Shown one piece after another: positions 49,598 to 61,008 of a stretch of DNA of 64,000 bases; positions within the stretch are counted from its first letter, which is position 1, and each line of letters opens with the position of its first letter. A program made the position numbers and the translations under genes. Below the pieces are notes generated by a model that was not told where the DNA came from, did no database searches, and worked only from the letters and a program-made list of their open reading frames with translations. Source of the stretch: Quillaja saponaria. Its lineage: Eukaryota > Streptophyta > Magnoliopsida > Fabales > Quillajaceae. The stretch spans positions 62,001-126,000 of the forward strand of contig CM055611.1 in assembly GCA_029379385.1 (NCBI GenBank), in the 5' to 3' direction.

Positions 49598-52500
49598 ATG
49601 GAAAGGTTCCTTTCTGCTGTGGCTGTGGTGATGGAGAATCAGGCAGGTGGAGAATCTTTACTTGGCACTATCAAAATTGCTGTTTTGCCCATAGCAAAAG
49701 TATTCACAATGTGCTTCTTGGGATTTCTTATGGCTTCCAAGTATGTTAACATTTTGCCTGCTAGTGGAAGGAAACTTTTAAACGGGGTACGTACGTTATT
49801 TTTAATTCCCTGCTCATTCATTGTTTTGCTGGGTTGGTACTGACCCTAATTGCATGCAGTTGGTCTTTTCACTTTTGTTACCATGTTTGATTTTCTCTCA
49901 ACTTGGACAAGCAATTACATTACAGAAAATGATTGAGTGGTAAGATATTACAGTCTCCACTCTAACCCCTTTTGGCTTATATGGATTTCTATTAGGATAC
50001 TAAAGAGCGCTACGTATTTTATCTTTTTTCAGGTGGTTTATTCCGATGAATGTTATTCTGGGTTCCATATCAGGCTCACTCATTGGTCTTGCTGTTGCCT
50101 ACGTTGTCCGTCCACCGTACCCTTTCTTCAAGTTTACTATCATACAAATTGGAATTGGTAAGCCATTCCATTTATTCATAAAATGTCAAAACCAGTTAAA
50201 CACATATCAAACATAGACATGTTTTACAGTCTATAGTTCATCTGGACTACATTTACAATTTAATTTTCAAATGGCTGCATAGCCATTCAATCTACGAGTT
50301 AAATGTCACATAAATGCTTTTCTGTTCAGTTTGGCTTTATGCCCAATGTGCTGGCTTTTCTTGAATAATATGGTCTCATACTCTGAATACAGGGAACATT
50401 GGAAATGTGCCACTTGTCCTGATTGCCGCTCTATGCAGGGACACATCCAACCCATTTGGAGAGTATGAAAAATGTAGCACAGATGGAACTGCCTATATAT
50501 CATTCGGCCAGTGGGTATGTTTTGAGTATCCTGTGCATTATAACTGGGAACTATCCAGGTTCTACAATTATTATGCTTTAACTTTAATACCATTTACTGC
50601 ACAAGCAATTTAATGCATTTAACCTTTTTGTACATTCATCCCTAAAGTATGTATTAGTACTAGATGTTATACAGCTAGGAATATTAATATCTACTACTAG
50701 ATGTTGAATAAAGAAATATTCATGTGTAAATTTCAGGTTGGTGCTATAATCCTATACACATACGTTTTCCATATGTTGGCACCTCCACCAGAAGGCACCT
50801 TTGACATTGAGGATGCAAATCTTCCTACAAAGTGCACTCCAAAGGATGGCTCGCCCGAGCAACTTCCATTGCTTACCCAGGAGGAGGACGCCTCAACAAA
50901 TTCAATTGATTCAAAGAAAACAAAGGTAAGAATGTCTTGGTTTGCATACCTTCAGTTCTGTATCTTCAGTGACAACTTTCAACCTGATTTTCTGATGGAT
51001 TACATGCAAAATTGAATTGTTTGGTTTCTGAGTTCTGACATAAGTGAAAAGTAATTGCTTATCTATATAATTCCAGGGTAAGAACGATGTTTTAGGAGGA
51101 TAGGATTACTTCAACTATATGACAGTCAAAATGCTTTCAATGCACTAGTGTAACTGGAGATACATCACAGACCTGTATGGCCCAAACTGACGTGTTTTTA
51201 TATTACTGCCTAATAATATTTAGGCTGTCAATTTTCATGGTTCTATTGTACCCTCTGTAACATTTAGAATTCATACGGTTTCATTTACTAAGATGACAGT
51301 ATAACATTTGGCATCAAATTATGTTACTAGATTTAACTTGACATTCATTACATCAAGTGGATTGGCTACATCAATTTTGTGCAGTTTCAGAAGTCTGCCA
51401 TTTCTTTCATTGTATTTTTATACTTTTAGTTTAAATAATCCTGGTCATTCAACATAAATCATTTTACTTTGTTTTACTCTTCTTATTTTCTCTTCCCCCC
51501 CCGGGAGGCAGTGTTTTCAGTAACATACGATTGTTGATGCAGATCAAGGATTTCTTCAGATTCATATACGAGAAGTTGAAGCTTAAACAGATCCTTCAAC
51601 CCCCTATCATTGCATCTGTAAGTTTCAGTTTATTGAAATTATAAAAGTTTTAGTTTTTCATCTTGTTTCATATACGGATGCCTGGATGGGACATTTTTCC
51701 TTTTGTTGGATGAAGGGCCGGGGGATTTAATATCATATTTGATTACATATGGAACTCTTAAGGTTTATGTTTGATATATTTTCTCAACATTTGGAAGACT
51801 AATTATTGTTACAGTAATTTTTGCTATGTCAACTGGACTCCTTGTAAGAAGGTGGCATTTCTTATTGTTCAATTTTAAATCCAGGATGACACACTCAAAC
51901 AGAAATCTAAAATCTGGTGACACTGTTGTCAGTTGTCACATGCCTCAGTAGTATTATTTCCTGTTAAATTGACCAAGCTTTTGAGTTAGTTGAGAAAGGC
52001 AAATGCAGTATAGATGTATTTGATTTGGTCATAATCAGAAATGCATTTATCAGACACATTATATGAACATTTTTAATTAGTTATAATGTCCGTGAATCAA
52101 TTTACTGGTTTTGGTTTAGTTTGGATATATCTTTTTTGTTGATGTATTAACTTTGCCTGTTTCAGTTAACATATTGTTTAATGCTCAATTTAAACTATAT
52201 AAATGTTGGGTGCAGATCTTAGCTATGATACTTGGTGCAACACCATTTTTAAAGCTCTTGATCTTTACACCAGATGCTCCACTTTTCTTCCTTACTGACA
52301 GCTGCATTATTCTCGGGTATGCTTGGTTGAATTTATAAGATATATTAAAATATTTATAGTGGTTTATGCTAGGAATTTAGTAGTTGAAACTTTAGTGGTA
52401 TAAATTAATTTGTAACAGGATGCAGAGCTGGTATATGTGATATATTTGTTATTCCAAAGTGCTAGGAATTTCTATATCATTACTTATGAGCCTTCAGAAG

Positions 52501-54165
52501 AAGAAAACTGAATACTTATCTTGTGAAAACTTGTTTGAAGAACTTTTGCTACCTGGAAGATGCTGATTATTCTGTTGATTCTGGTTCTGTAGGAACTTAT
52601 GGTATACATCAGTATTCGTAGGATTTTTATTTACAAGTTTCGCAGATGGTTTCTTTATATATAAAAAAAGGGTATCTGTTAGATGGTTATATAGACTACT
52701 GCTTTATAGCATACTTATTATCCCAAAGTACTAGGGAGCTTTTAATCATTATTTTCAAATCTTAAGATGAAGATTAGTTGAATGACAGTACTAGTCTTTT
52801 GTTAATTTGTTGAGAGAAAGTCATTACTTGGAAGGATGTTCTGTTGATTCTTGTTTTCTTAGGTGCTTTTGAGGTACATCAGTGTTGTTAGGATGCCTAA
52901 AAAGTGATTATTTAAGAATTTTATAGACAGCATTTGCTCTGTTTTCTGCTATGGTACTTCTATACTGTTCCAAAGTATACTGTTCACTTTTAATTAAGCT
53001 CTTTCAAAAGCATCAATATTTTCTCATCTGTTCTTCATAGTCCATCTATTTCAATTTCATGCATCCAATTATTTAGATGTTGAACTCCGAAAACTTCTTA
53101 GGTTAGGATATCAATTTTGAGGAGATATATATGATCATTATCACCAAGCCTCATAGTGTAATAGGTGGAAGGTTAATGTTCAAATTCTTTATAATGGTGT
53201 TGGTTTTAGTGTCTATAATTGGATATCAACAGACTTCTATTGGGTCTTTGTAAATATAGTGAGAAAGATAGTTACACATTTATTATCAGCAACAACCATG
53301 TGTAGAATTTGATTTGTATTATATAAGAAAATACGTTTTTCTTGGTATGCATGCTATAAGGCATAAAGAATATTTCCAAAAAATTTGTAGACTTAGTTCA
53401 GACAAACTACAGAAACTTCAAAAAGAAAAAACAATCTGTGCAAATTTTGTAAGGGATAATGTAACAGACTCATATGTAATGTAAGGATTTTGCATTTTTA
53501 ACTAGAAAAATATTTTTGCTGCAACTCAATTAATTTTATATCATAATTGTGATACAACATAACTCTGTCTCGGATAATCAGGGAGGCCATGATTCCATGC
53601 ATTCTGTTAGCACTGGGGGGCAACCTTGTTGATGGTAAGTTGATGTCATGATGTATCAATCACCTCAACTTAGCTTCTCAAATTTGAATTTTATCTTCTG
53701 GGACATTCGAATGAATGTTGGTTAGATATTTATACACTATATATCTTGGTTTCAGGACCTGGAAGTTCAAAACTGGGTTTCCGGACTACTGCTGCTATTA
53801 TTTTTGCACGGTTGGTTTTGGTGCCTCCCGCAGGTCTTGGCATTGTGACGCTGGCTGATAAGCTTGGTTTCCTCCCTCCTGGTGATAAGATGTTCCGTTT
53901 TGTCCTACTCCTTCAGCATACAATGCCAACATCTGTCCTTTCAGGTATTTATTCCCGAATTCTGAGTTGCACCTCGCATAGATATCCTTTTAACAGCAAG
54001 TATTAGTAGTTTTGTATATAATCTATCTGTTCCTTTGCCATAGGTGCTGTTGCTAATTTAAGAGGTTGCGGAAGGGAGGCTGCTGCCGTTCTGTTCTGGG
54101 TTCATATTTTTGCAGTCATCTCAATGGCTGGATGGATAATTCTTTATCTCAACATACTGTTTTGA
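49598..54165 (+). CDS. PILS6: PILS6-like auxin efflux carrier family protein
   Basis: Ten exons join in frame into 414 residues: 49598-49786, 49860-49939, 50033-50157, 50393-50514, 50737-50925, 51543-51617, 52216-52316, 53582-53634, 53756-53944 and 54044-54165. PIN-LIKES proteins sit in the ER membrane and limit nuclear auxin by intracellular accumulation. The N-terminal half holds about five membrane segments (for example VFSLLLPCLIFSQLGQAITL) and the motif IQIGIGNIGNVPLVLIAALC. A hydrophilic loop at about residues 195-250 (EDANLPTKCTPKDGSPEQ) separates it from the C-terminal half, with AMIPCILLALGGNL and LLLQHTMPTSVLSGAVANL. Wording and N-terminus (LLGTIKIAVLPIAKVFTMCF) match PILS6 better than PILS2. 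All splice sites are GT-AG and no lesion is seen. Confidence 0.92.
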
Positions 54166-55579
54166 GACAGCAGTGCCCATCATATTGCTTATGAGTTTGC
54201 TAAATATTCCCCATTAAATATGCCAATCTAGAAATCTTAGGTTCAATTGTTACAGATAAAAAAAGGAGTTGATTATTAGGACATCAAATAGCTTCTTTTC
54301 TACAGGATGTGATGGTGTATCCTGATTGATGATAGTTGGAGGAGAATCATTGTCTATATATACTAATGCATTAAAATTTATTTATTTTCTATAATTTTCC
54401 CGACAGTACTTTTTTTTCATTTTTTTTTTCATTTCCATTTACATTTCCATTTTAGGTTAGCAGATTTTTAGTATTTGTATTGTAATAGCAGGCCTCCTAT
54501 ATTTGGATAATAGTATAACATATATTTGGGAGATTTTGAGAGTGAGTGGTAGTGAATCTCCCAGTCCACCAGACTCCGCTAATGCTAGTCCTATACGGCC
54601 GATGGACGTATTTTATGGTTCCAAAGAGGAGAGCCAAAGCCGAACTAGAACAGAACGAACAAAATGAGTGGAAAGAAATCGTATACATATATTAAAATAA
54701 ACCAAAATATAATTAAAAAAAAAAAAAAAAAAAAAAAGGAGTTCAATGATTTTGTTGTGAAAAAAAAAAAAATATATATAAAAGAATTCCATCGAGTCCT
54801 GATTTCGTGAGTTGAAAACAGGAATTCAAGCAACAACAATATTAGAAAATATTGTTCTATTTTTCTTTACGGCAAAAGTCAAAACTGTTTAAATCGTTTT
54901 TACAAAGAAGGATGGTATTATGTGATTTGTTGGAAAATATCCCGTCTGCAAGCTGTAGGGTACCTCATAATTACTGTAAGGTGTAACGGTAAACCTCAAA
55001 GGAAGCATATTAAAACCACATTTCTTGGCCTTTAATATCATATCATTCATACTCTGTTTGGAATTTTCATATCTCTCAAATGCAGTAAATATCTCATCTC
55101 AAAGGAAGTATTGATCAACATTCCTAGCTACTCATAGTGATGTTTTGTGCATAACTGCTTTTTATTATTATTATTATTATTATTTACCATTCACGACCTA
55201 AATAAAATAAATACTTTTACATCTCAATCCTTATCAAGCTTCAGAATCTCCTGCTCTTCCTCTTTAGTTATCCATGTAGTACATTCGTTCTTTCTTGTTC
55301 TTTTTGTACTAATAACAATAACTAGTAAGTATAAAAGATTCTGGGTTTTTCAGTTGTTTCCTGTCTGTATCACTGTTTCACTGTATCACTATCTATCAAT
55401 GTCCAGGTGGGTTTAGGAAGGCAAATACAAAAATCAGAAATGTATTCTGTGATTCTGTCTAATTAATTACTAGTAGCTAGTAAACTTTCACAGTCTGGGA
55501 TCTTACTAGTAGTAAGAACTGTACTGTACTGTATTGTATTGTATTGTTGTTTTGCTAACTACATTTTGAAAAAATAGGA
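54166..55579. other. Spacer between PILS6-like and bromodomain genes
   Basis: Holds the PILS6-like 3' UTR, a 25-base A run at about 54714-54737 and AT-rich sequence leading to the bromodomain gene. The open frames seen are homopolymer-derived. Confidence 0.5.
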
Positions 55580-58500
55580 ATGAGGAAGGAGGGCCAGAGA
55601 AGGAGCCCGCGAATATCTGCGCTGGAAGCGTGGCCGAGGCCCTTGGTTGTACCCACACGATCACAGTCACAAAAAGTTACTACTTCGCTCCAATTGGGTA
55701 ACGGAGGAAAAGGACCAGCATTTCGGATCAGAGGTAAAAAAAAGAGAAAACTCAGACCGGCTGAAGAACTGCCTTCTCCTTCCTCTGGACCAAATCAGGT
55801 AAACTATTCTTTCTTTCTTTCTTTTTCCTTTATTTATGCTATTTGGTCTGTTTATTTTATTTGTATTTCTTGTGTTCTATTAATTTTTGTGCTTTTTCCT
55901 TGATTTTATAATGATTTTTTTTTCTATACTTGTCTGAAACGAATTTCGTTTACTTCATCAAGTAATTGCACCACCATTAGTATTTAGTTACTCTCTTCTG
56001 CCACGGGTTGCATATGTTAGCATTTCTTTTAATGTTCAATTGTAATCTTTGGTGTTTTTTTTTTTTTTTTTTTTCTTTTCTCCTTTGGGGAGTAGTGGGA
56101 GTGAGGGAAGGGGGTTGTCTGTTATAATCTTCATATTTGGTAATCCTGCAGTAAGATAGCTCATTACATTCTGTTAAGATGATATTTTTGTACATTGTCT
56201 CTCTTTTCTAGGATACTACCATGCAGTTGTCTCCATCTTTAGGAAAAGGGATTAACATTGAGGCTCATTGAGGCTTACTGTTTTAATTAAACTTGCATTG
56301 TTTCAGTTAGTCACTAGTCATTAACCTGAAGGAAGATGCAAAGAGGCAAACTTGATCAGAAGCTGGTTATATTGTTCACGAATTTATTCAAGAATTACTT
56401 GAGCTTGCTTTCATTCAATATTTTGTCAAAGATATTTGTCTCGATATTCGAAAAAAGAGGATGTTTTTATCATGTCATTTCAAATGATGTGCAGGGCGGC
56501 AAACAGTCCGATCATGAAGATGTTCAAATCAAAAGTGGTGAGGATTTCCACTCTAGAGATGTAATATTTTAATTTGCTTCATCTTATCATCTCATAATGT
56601 GATAATTTTCTTTTTAATTTGTTTGGAAAAACTGAAATAGTCATGCACATGAAGAGCATTCTTCCTAAAGTGTCCAGCCTCCTATTTTTTACAAAAATTG
56701 TGAATTGTTGCTTCCCCAATGCTGAGTTTAATCATGACAACAGATATATAGTCTCATTTGGTTACTGATTTTATCAGATAAACAACCAAGTTCTTCATCT
56801 ACAACACGGATCCCTGACAAATGCATACTTGAGCTTATCCTTGACCTATTACAAAGGTGGGCATTAATTATTTATTGGTCTTATATTATCAACTACCTAG
56901 AGCTAATGAATTTAATTTCATGCCTATATATGTTAAAATTTTCTAAATACAGGAGGGATGCCTATGAAATTTTTGCTGAACCAGTTGATCCGAATGAGGT
57001 GCATCTATTTATTTTTCCATAATATAGTGTGGATGTTCTATAGTTTTCCCCTTCCTAATCCACATCATTGATGAATTTATAACAAGGTTGAGGACTACTA
57101 TGAAATCATTGAAGAGCCTATGGATTTCGGCACCATGAGGGCTAAACTGCATGAAGGGATGTATAAGAGTCTAGACCAATTTGAGGTTATCTTCCATCTT
57201 TAAAGCTAGGTGTTGTTTATTGTTTGAGATGTCAATTAAATTTTGTGCTTGTTTCACATTAATAAAATGATTGTATTAATGTTTGAAATGTTTAGACCAC
57301 AAATCTACAATAATAAACTTCATATAATGTTCCTATTTAAGTACTAGGATTCCCTGGCTGAGGACTCTTGAATTATTTGATTTTCCTCCTCTCATTCTAC
57401 CTAGATAGCAGGCTATGTTCCTAAATAGATTACCCTCTGGCGAAGGTGGTTATTGTTACTGTTATGATGCTTCCTTATCATGGTCCGCCAAAGCTTGACG
57501 ATATTCATTTTTATAAGTATCCTTAATAAATTTATCAAAAAAGTTGTATGGATCAAATGGTATTAGAATTTCTAGCACTTCAATATGCATGGAGGGAATA
57601 AATCTGTTTCAAAATAAGTTACGTTGCAACTGGTGTATTAGTCCATTTGTGACACTCCCTGATCATCTGCAAAGAGAAAACCAAACTTTATTGATTGTTT
57701 CTAAAGAAAGAATTTGTGATCTAACTCATGATTTTTGGACCATTATGCAGCATGATGTATTTTTAATATTCAAGAATGCAATGCATTTTAATTCATCAGC
57801 TACCATTTATTTCAGACAGGTATGATAAGAACACTCTTAAATTTTAATCCTTGATTATCTTAAGTATATGTACTTTGAATCTCTACCGAGAGATTCATTT
57901 TCTCTGATTCAAGTGATTCAGCATCTCTTTATTTTACAGGCTCGTTCCTTACACGAATTGGCAATTAAAATTTTTCATTTTTTAAAAACCAATCCCGAGA
58001 ATTTTGAATCAGAATTCTCAGAAACAAGAAGAAGATGTGGTAGGAGAACCCAGGGTGCTTTTAGGAGTACAACTAATGTGAAATCTAGTGGCTCAACAAG
58101 TGCTTTCTCAAAAATCATGCCATCTTCTTTCTGCAGTACCTCAAACAGGAAAGCCTTCAAAGTAAACAATAGGTCCTCTGACATTGCTATGCATCTTGAT
58201 GCTAAGGATCATGAGAATATATCAGGTAATATGTGTATGTTTTTGTTGCCCTTTTTGATTGATTTTATTTCTGGTTCTTCCTGCTGATGGCCACTCATAA
58301 TGGGATGGCTAACCACAGTAATTGTGTTTGCCTGTCACCATCCTTTTGTTACAATTGCTTCTAAGTTTGGTCTTACCACTCTACATTTTCATCGTTCAGC
58401 ACATAAACCTTTTGTGGTAGGTAAAAATGTTGATAGCTAATTCCAATCTTCAGACACCGAAATACAAGTTGTGGAAAACTAAAGTTGCAAAAGAACATTC

Positions 58501-59609
58501 TGTGAGATTTACTGAAGTTTTAAACTAAGCTTATGATAGTTTATATAGTTCAATTGCCAAACTATAAATTATATATTCTGGTATTATACAGCCAAACTTC
58601 ACCTGGAATTGAAGCTCAGATCTTCCTGGCTTAATTATTAAAATTTTTTCCTCCAGGTGTCAGAGATGGTAGAAGATATAGATCCTTTGAAGTTGATAAG
58701 CGCTGTACATATAGGCGTCTAAAGTCCCTCGATGAGAATGATTCGATCTTTTCAACAGTTTATAGTAAATTCAAAATACTTGAGCATGTATGACTCTTTT
58801 GCTTCTAATCACGTGCATAAACACAGTTAAAATACTGCTTATTTTACCATTAGGCTTCATCTCTCGTATCATAAAATTTTACAAGTAAAGCTAGCAACCT
58901 TTTCCCCTTGTTTATATAGGTTAAGCAACACGATATTAGTTACAGAGAAAGTTTGATGGTGTTTGTGAAAGATCTAGGACCAACAGCCAACAGTATTGCT
59001 GAAAGGAAGTTACTCGGATGTCAAATACATATGGCGTGTACTTCTTCCCAATGGAAACCTGGTACTCTTCACCCAGTCACTGCTCAGACATCTCAGAATT
59101 TCCTGAGCCACTTCTCTGCTGATCCTAGGGCCATGAAATGCAGCAATGACAGAGTAGATTTGGGGAATGCCAGTGGAGGAGTAAAAGCTTATAACAATGG
59201 TAAAATTCACAATTGTGTTATGGAAGGAAATATGAATAGTGACAGAAGCAATGGCAATGGTCCCCTGAGGGAGGAAATTCAGGCCAGTGATGGAATGATG
59301 ATTCAATCTTTGTTTCATAGTAACATGTATCCGAATCAAAGTTCTCCATGGAATTCAAGTTCCTCCAGAACTGAAGTTGGAGATTTGAGTTGCTCAGTTG
59401 ATGGGTTCAAAGATGCACACAATGAATCTATAATGATGTTGTTGCAGAAACCCAAGTTAATTAATCAGGCTGAGCATTCAGAGTTAGGTACAGAGCATTC
59501 TCAGTCCAATATGCTAGAATTGAGGTTGAAAAGAAGATGTAAATCTCCCTCATCTTCGCGGCCTCTACAAACCTTGGATGAGTTGAACATTGAATTTCAG
59601 TCAAGATAA
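55580..59609 (+). CDS. Plant bromodomain protein, C-terminus frameshifted
   Basis: Nine exons join in frame: 55580-55798, 56495-56537, 56778-56856, 56953-56998, 57087-57185, 57751-57819, 57940-58225, 58657-58787 and 58920-59609 (553 residues as written). The N-terminus is basic (GKKKRKLRPAEE). A bromodomain, an acetyl-lysine reader, spans about residues 103-201: CILELILDLLQRRDAYEIF, then EDYYEIIEEPMDFGTM, then FKNAMHFNSSATIYFRQA, whose HFN asparagine (about 176) is the conserved binding residue. The rest is Ser/Asn-rich, as in plant bromodomain proteins of the At5g55040 kind. The stop at 59607-59609 follows DELNIEFQSR. One base later another frame continues with KVLKQKSSAEFSETMAA and LPYLKQRLDQINSSENN, which I recognise as the family's C-terminus. 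The true end is therefore probably lost by a one-base insertion. Confidence 0.85.
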
Positions 59610-59927
59610 GGTCCTCAAGCAAAAATCAAGTGCAGAGTTCTCTGAAACCATGGCCGCACAATGTTCAAGTAATGAAGCCATTTGCTCATTTGAGGCTGGG
59701 AAAGCCTCAAACTCAAACCAACCTGTGCCACTGTCTTGTCAATTCATTTTTAATCTTCCATATTTGAAACAACGACTTGATCAGATAAACTCCTCGGAAA
59801 ATAATAGATTCTCACAGCAAGATCAAGTAACATAGGGTCCTTTTCTGTCCCAGTGAGTGATAAGAGAACTTTCACCTCTGACCATCCAGCTGAGCTGAGC
59901 ATTCTCCAGTTTCCTCTAGGGTGGTAG
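59608..59927 (+). pseudogene. Out-of-frame C-terminal part of the bromodomain gene
   Basis: After the stop, coding resumes one base out of frame: 59608-59832 reads 75 codons to a TAG at 59833-59835. A second shift there would let GSFSVPVSDKRTFTSDHPAE continue to a TAG at 59925-59927. Both pieces have normal protein composition and extend the family sequence. Two one-base differences from a complete gene are therefore implied. Confidence 0.6.
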
Positions 59928-61008
59928 TCATCACTGGGTTCAGGACTCTTTTAAGACTAGATAATTTCCTCGTCAAGGAAGTTCTTTGAATATTTGCTGT
60001 CTTGGCCAATTCTCGAGTTAAGCCAACGTTTTGTTGCACTGTGTATAACTCAAATTTTGGTCTTAGGATGTTCACAATAAGAGAATGGTGGATAATTTAG
60101 TAGTTGACTTTGAAGCACTCTTAGTTCATACAAGAAGCCTCCGCTTTCATATTTCAGCTCTCTTAGTAAGGCATGTTCTACACATTACTCTCTTATCTAA
60201 GTTATGTAATTGAATGCTTAGCTGCTCGTTTCAAGGCATTCCCAATGAATGCCAAATGCCTCACGTCTACAGAATCCTAGACCCATATTATATTGAAATA
60301 AACTAACAGAAAGAGGAGGAGTCTAATTATTTATTGATAATGCAATATACAAAGCATGCAACGATTTGCTTCAAACTTGACGAGTGCTTTTCTTTTGTGT
60401 GTAGATTCCAACAAATTTGAGTTGTCACTTGACCACGTTGGTGTTGGTGCCTGTGACCGGTCCAGCCTGTCCTTAATCAGAATATGTGTGATGTGGTCTA
60501 CTTATTAAGAAAGGGGACGGAGAACGGAACAAAACAGCTACTTTCCTATGTCAGGGACTCGGCTGGGGAGTTGAGGGGCCAAATTGTGTTTCTTCTGAAA
60601 AGGGTCCTAAACAGAGTCCCAGTCCTGTAAATATTTGACCTGTACAGTCCTAACTCCTAACATACCCCCACGGGCCATGCCAAATCATGTTTAGCTACTA
60701 CCATAAATTGCTACGAATCCGACGTTAAAGGAGACTTGGAGTTCCCGGTACCCACCCACCCGTTGAATTAGCGCGCGCTCTCTTTTTCTCTCTTTATTTC
60801 TTTATTTATTTACTTGAAAAATTCCACTTTTTTATTATTATAGAATCATTGAAAGATTAAGATAGAAAGGAACGGAAAGAGTTCGTTAGAAGTGGAATCT
60901 AGGATTGCCCATCCGGATCTTCTTCCTTCATTTGTCGTCGCGGCGGCGGCGGCGGCGGTGGTGGTGGTGAAAGGTGGTGGTGAAGACGAAACAAAAGGAA
61001 GAAAACTA
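59928..61008. other. Spacer and upstream region of the coiled-coil gene
   Basis: Includes the bromodomain gene's 3' UTR and, towards the right, a CT-rich leader with (GGC)n and (GGT)n triplet repeats at about 60939-60984, within 70 bases of the next start codon. An open frame begins at GTG 60892, but the first ATG is at 61009. Confidence 0.5.

Noticed and set aside
60892..61008. N-terminal extension of the coiled-coil protein rich in Ala/Val/Gly
   Set aside because: It requires a GTG start and is encoded by triplet repeats. Homologues, as I recall them, begin at MAYRRRQ.
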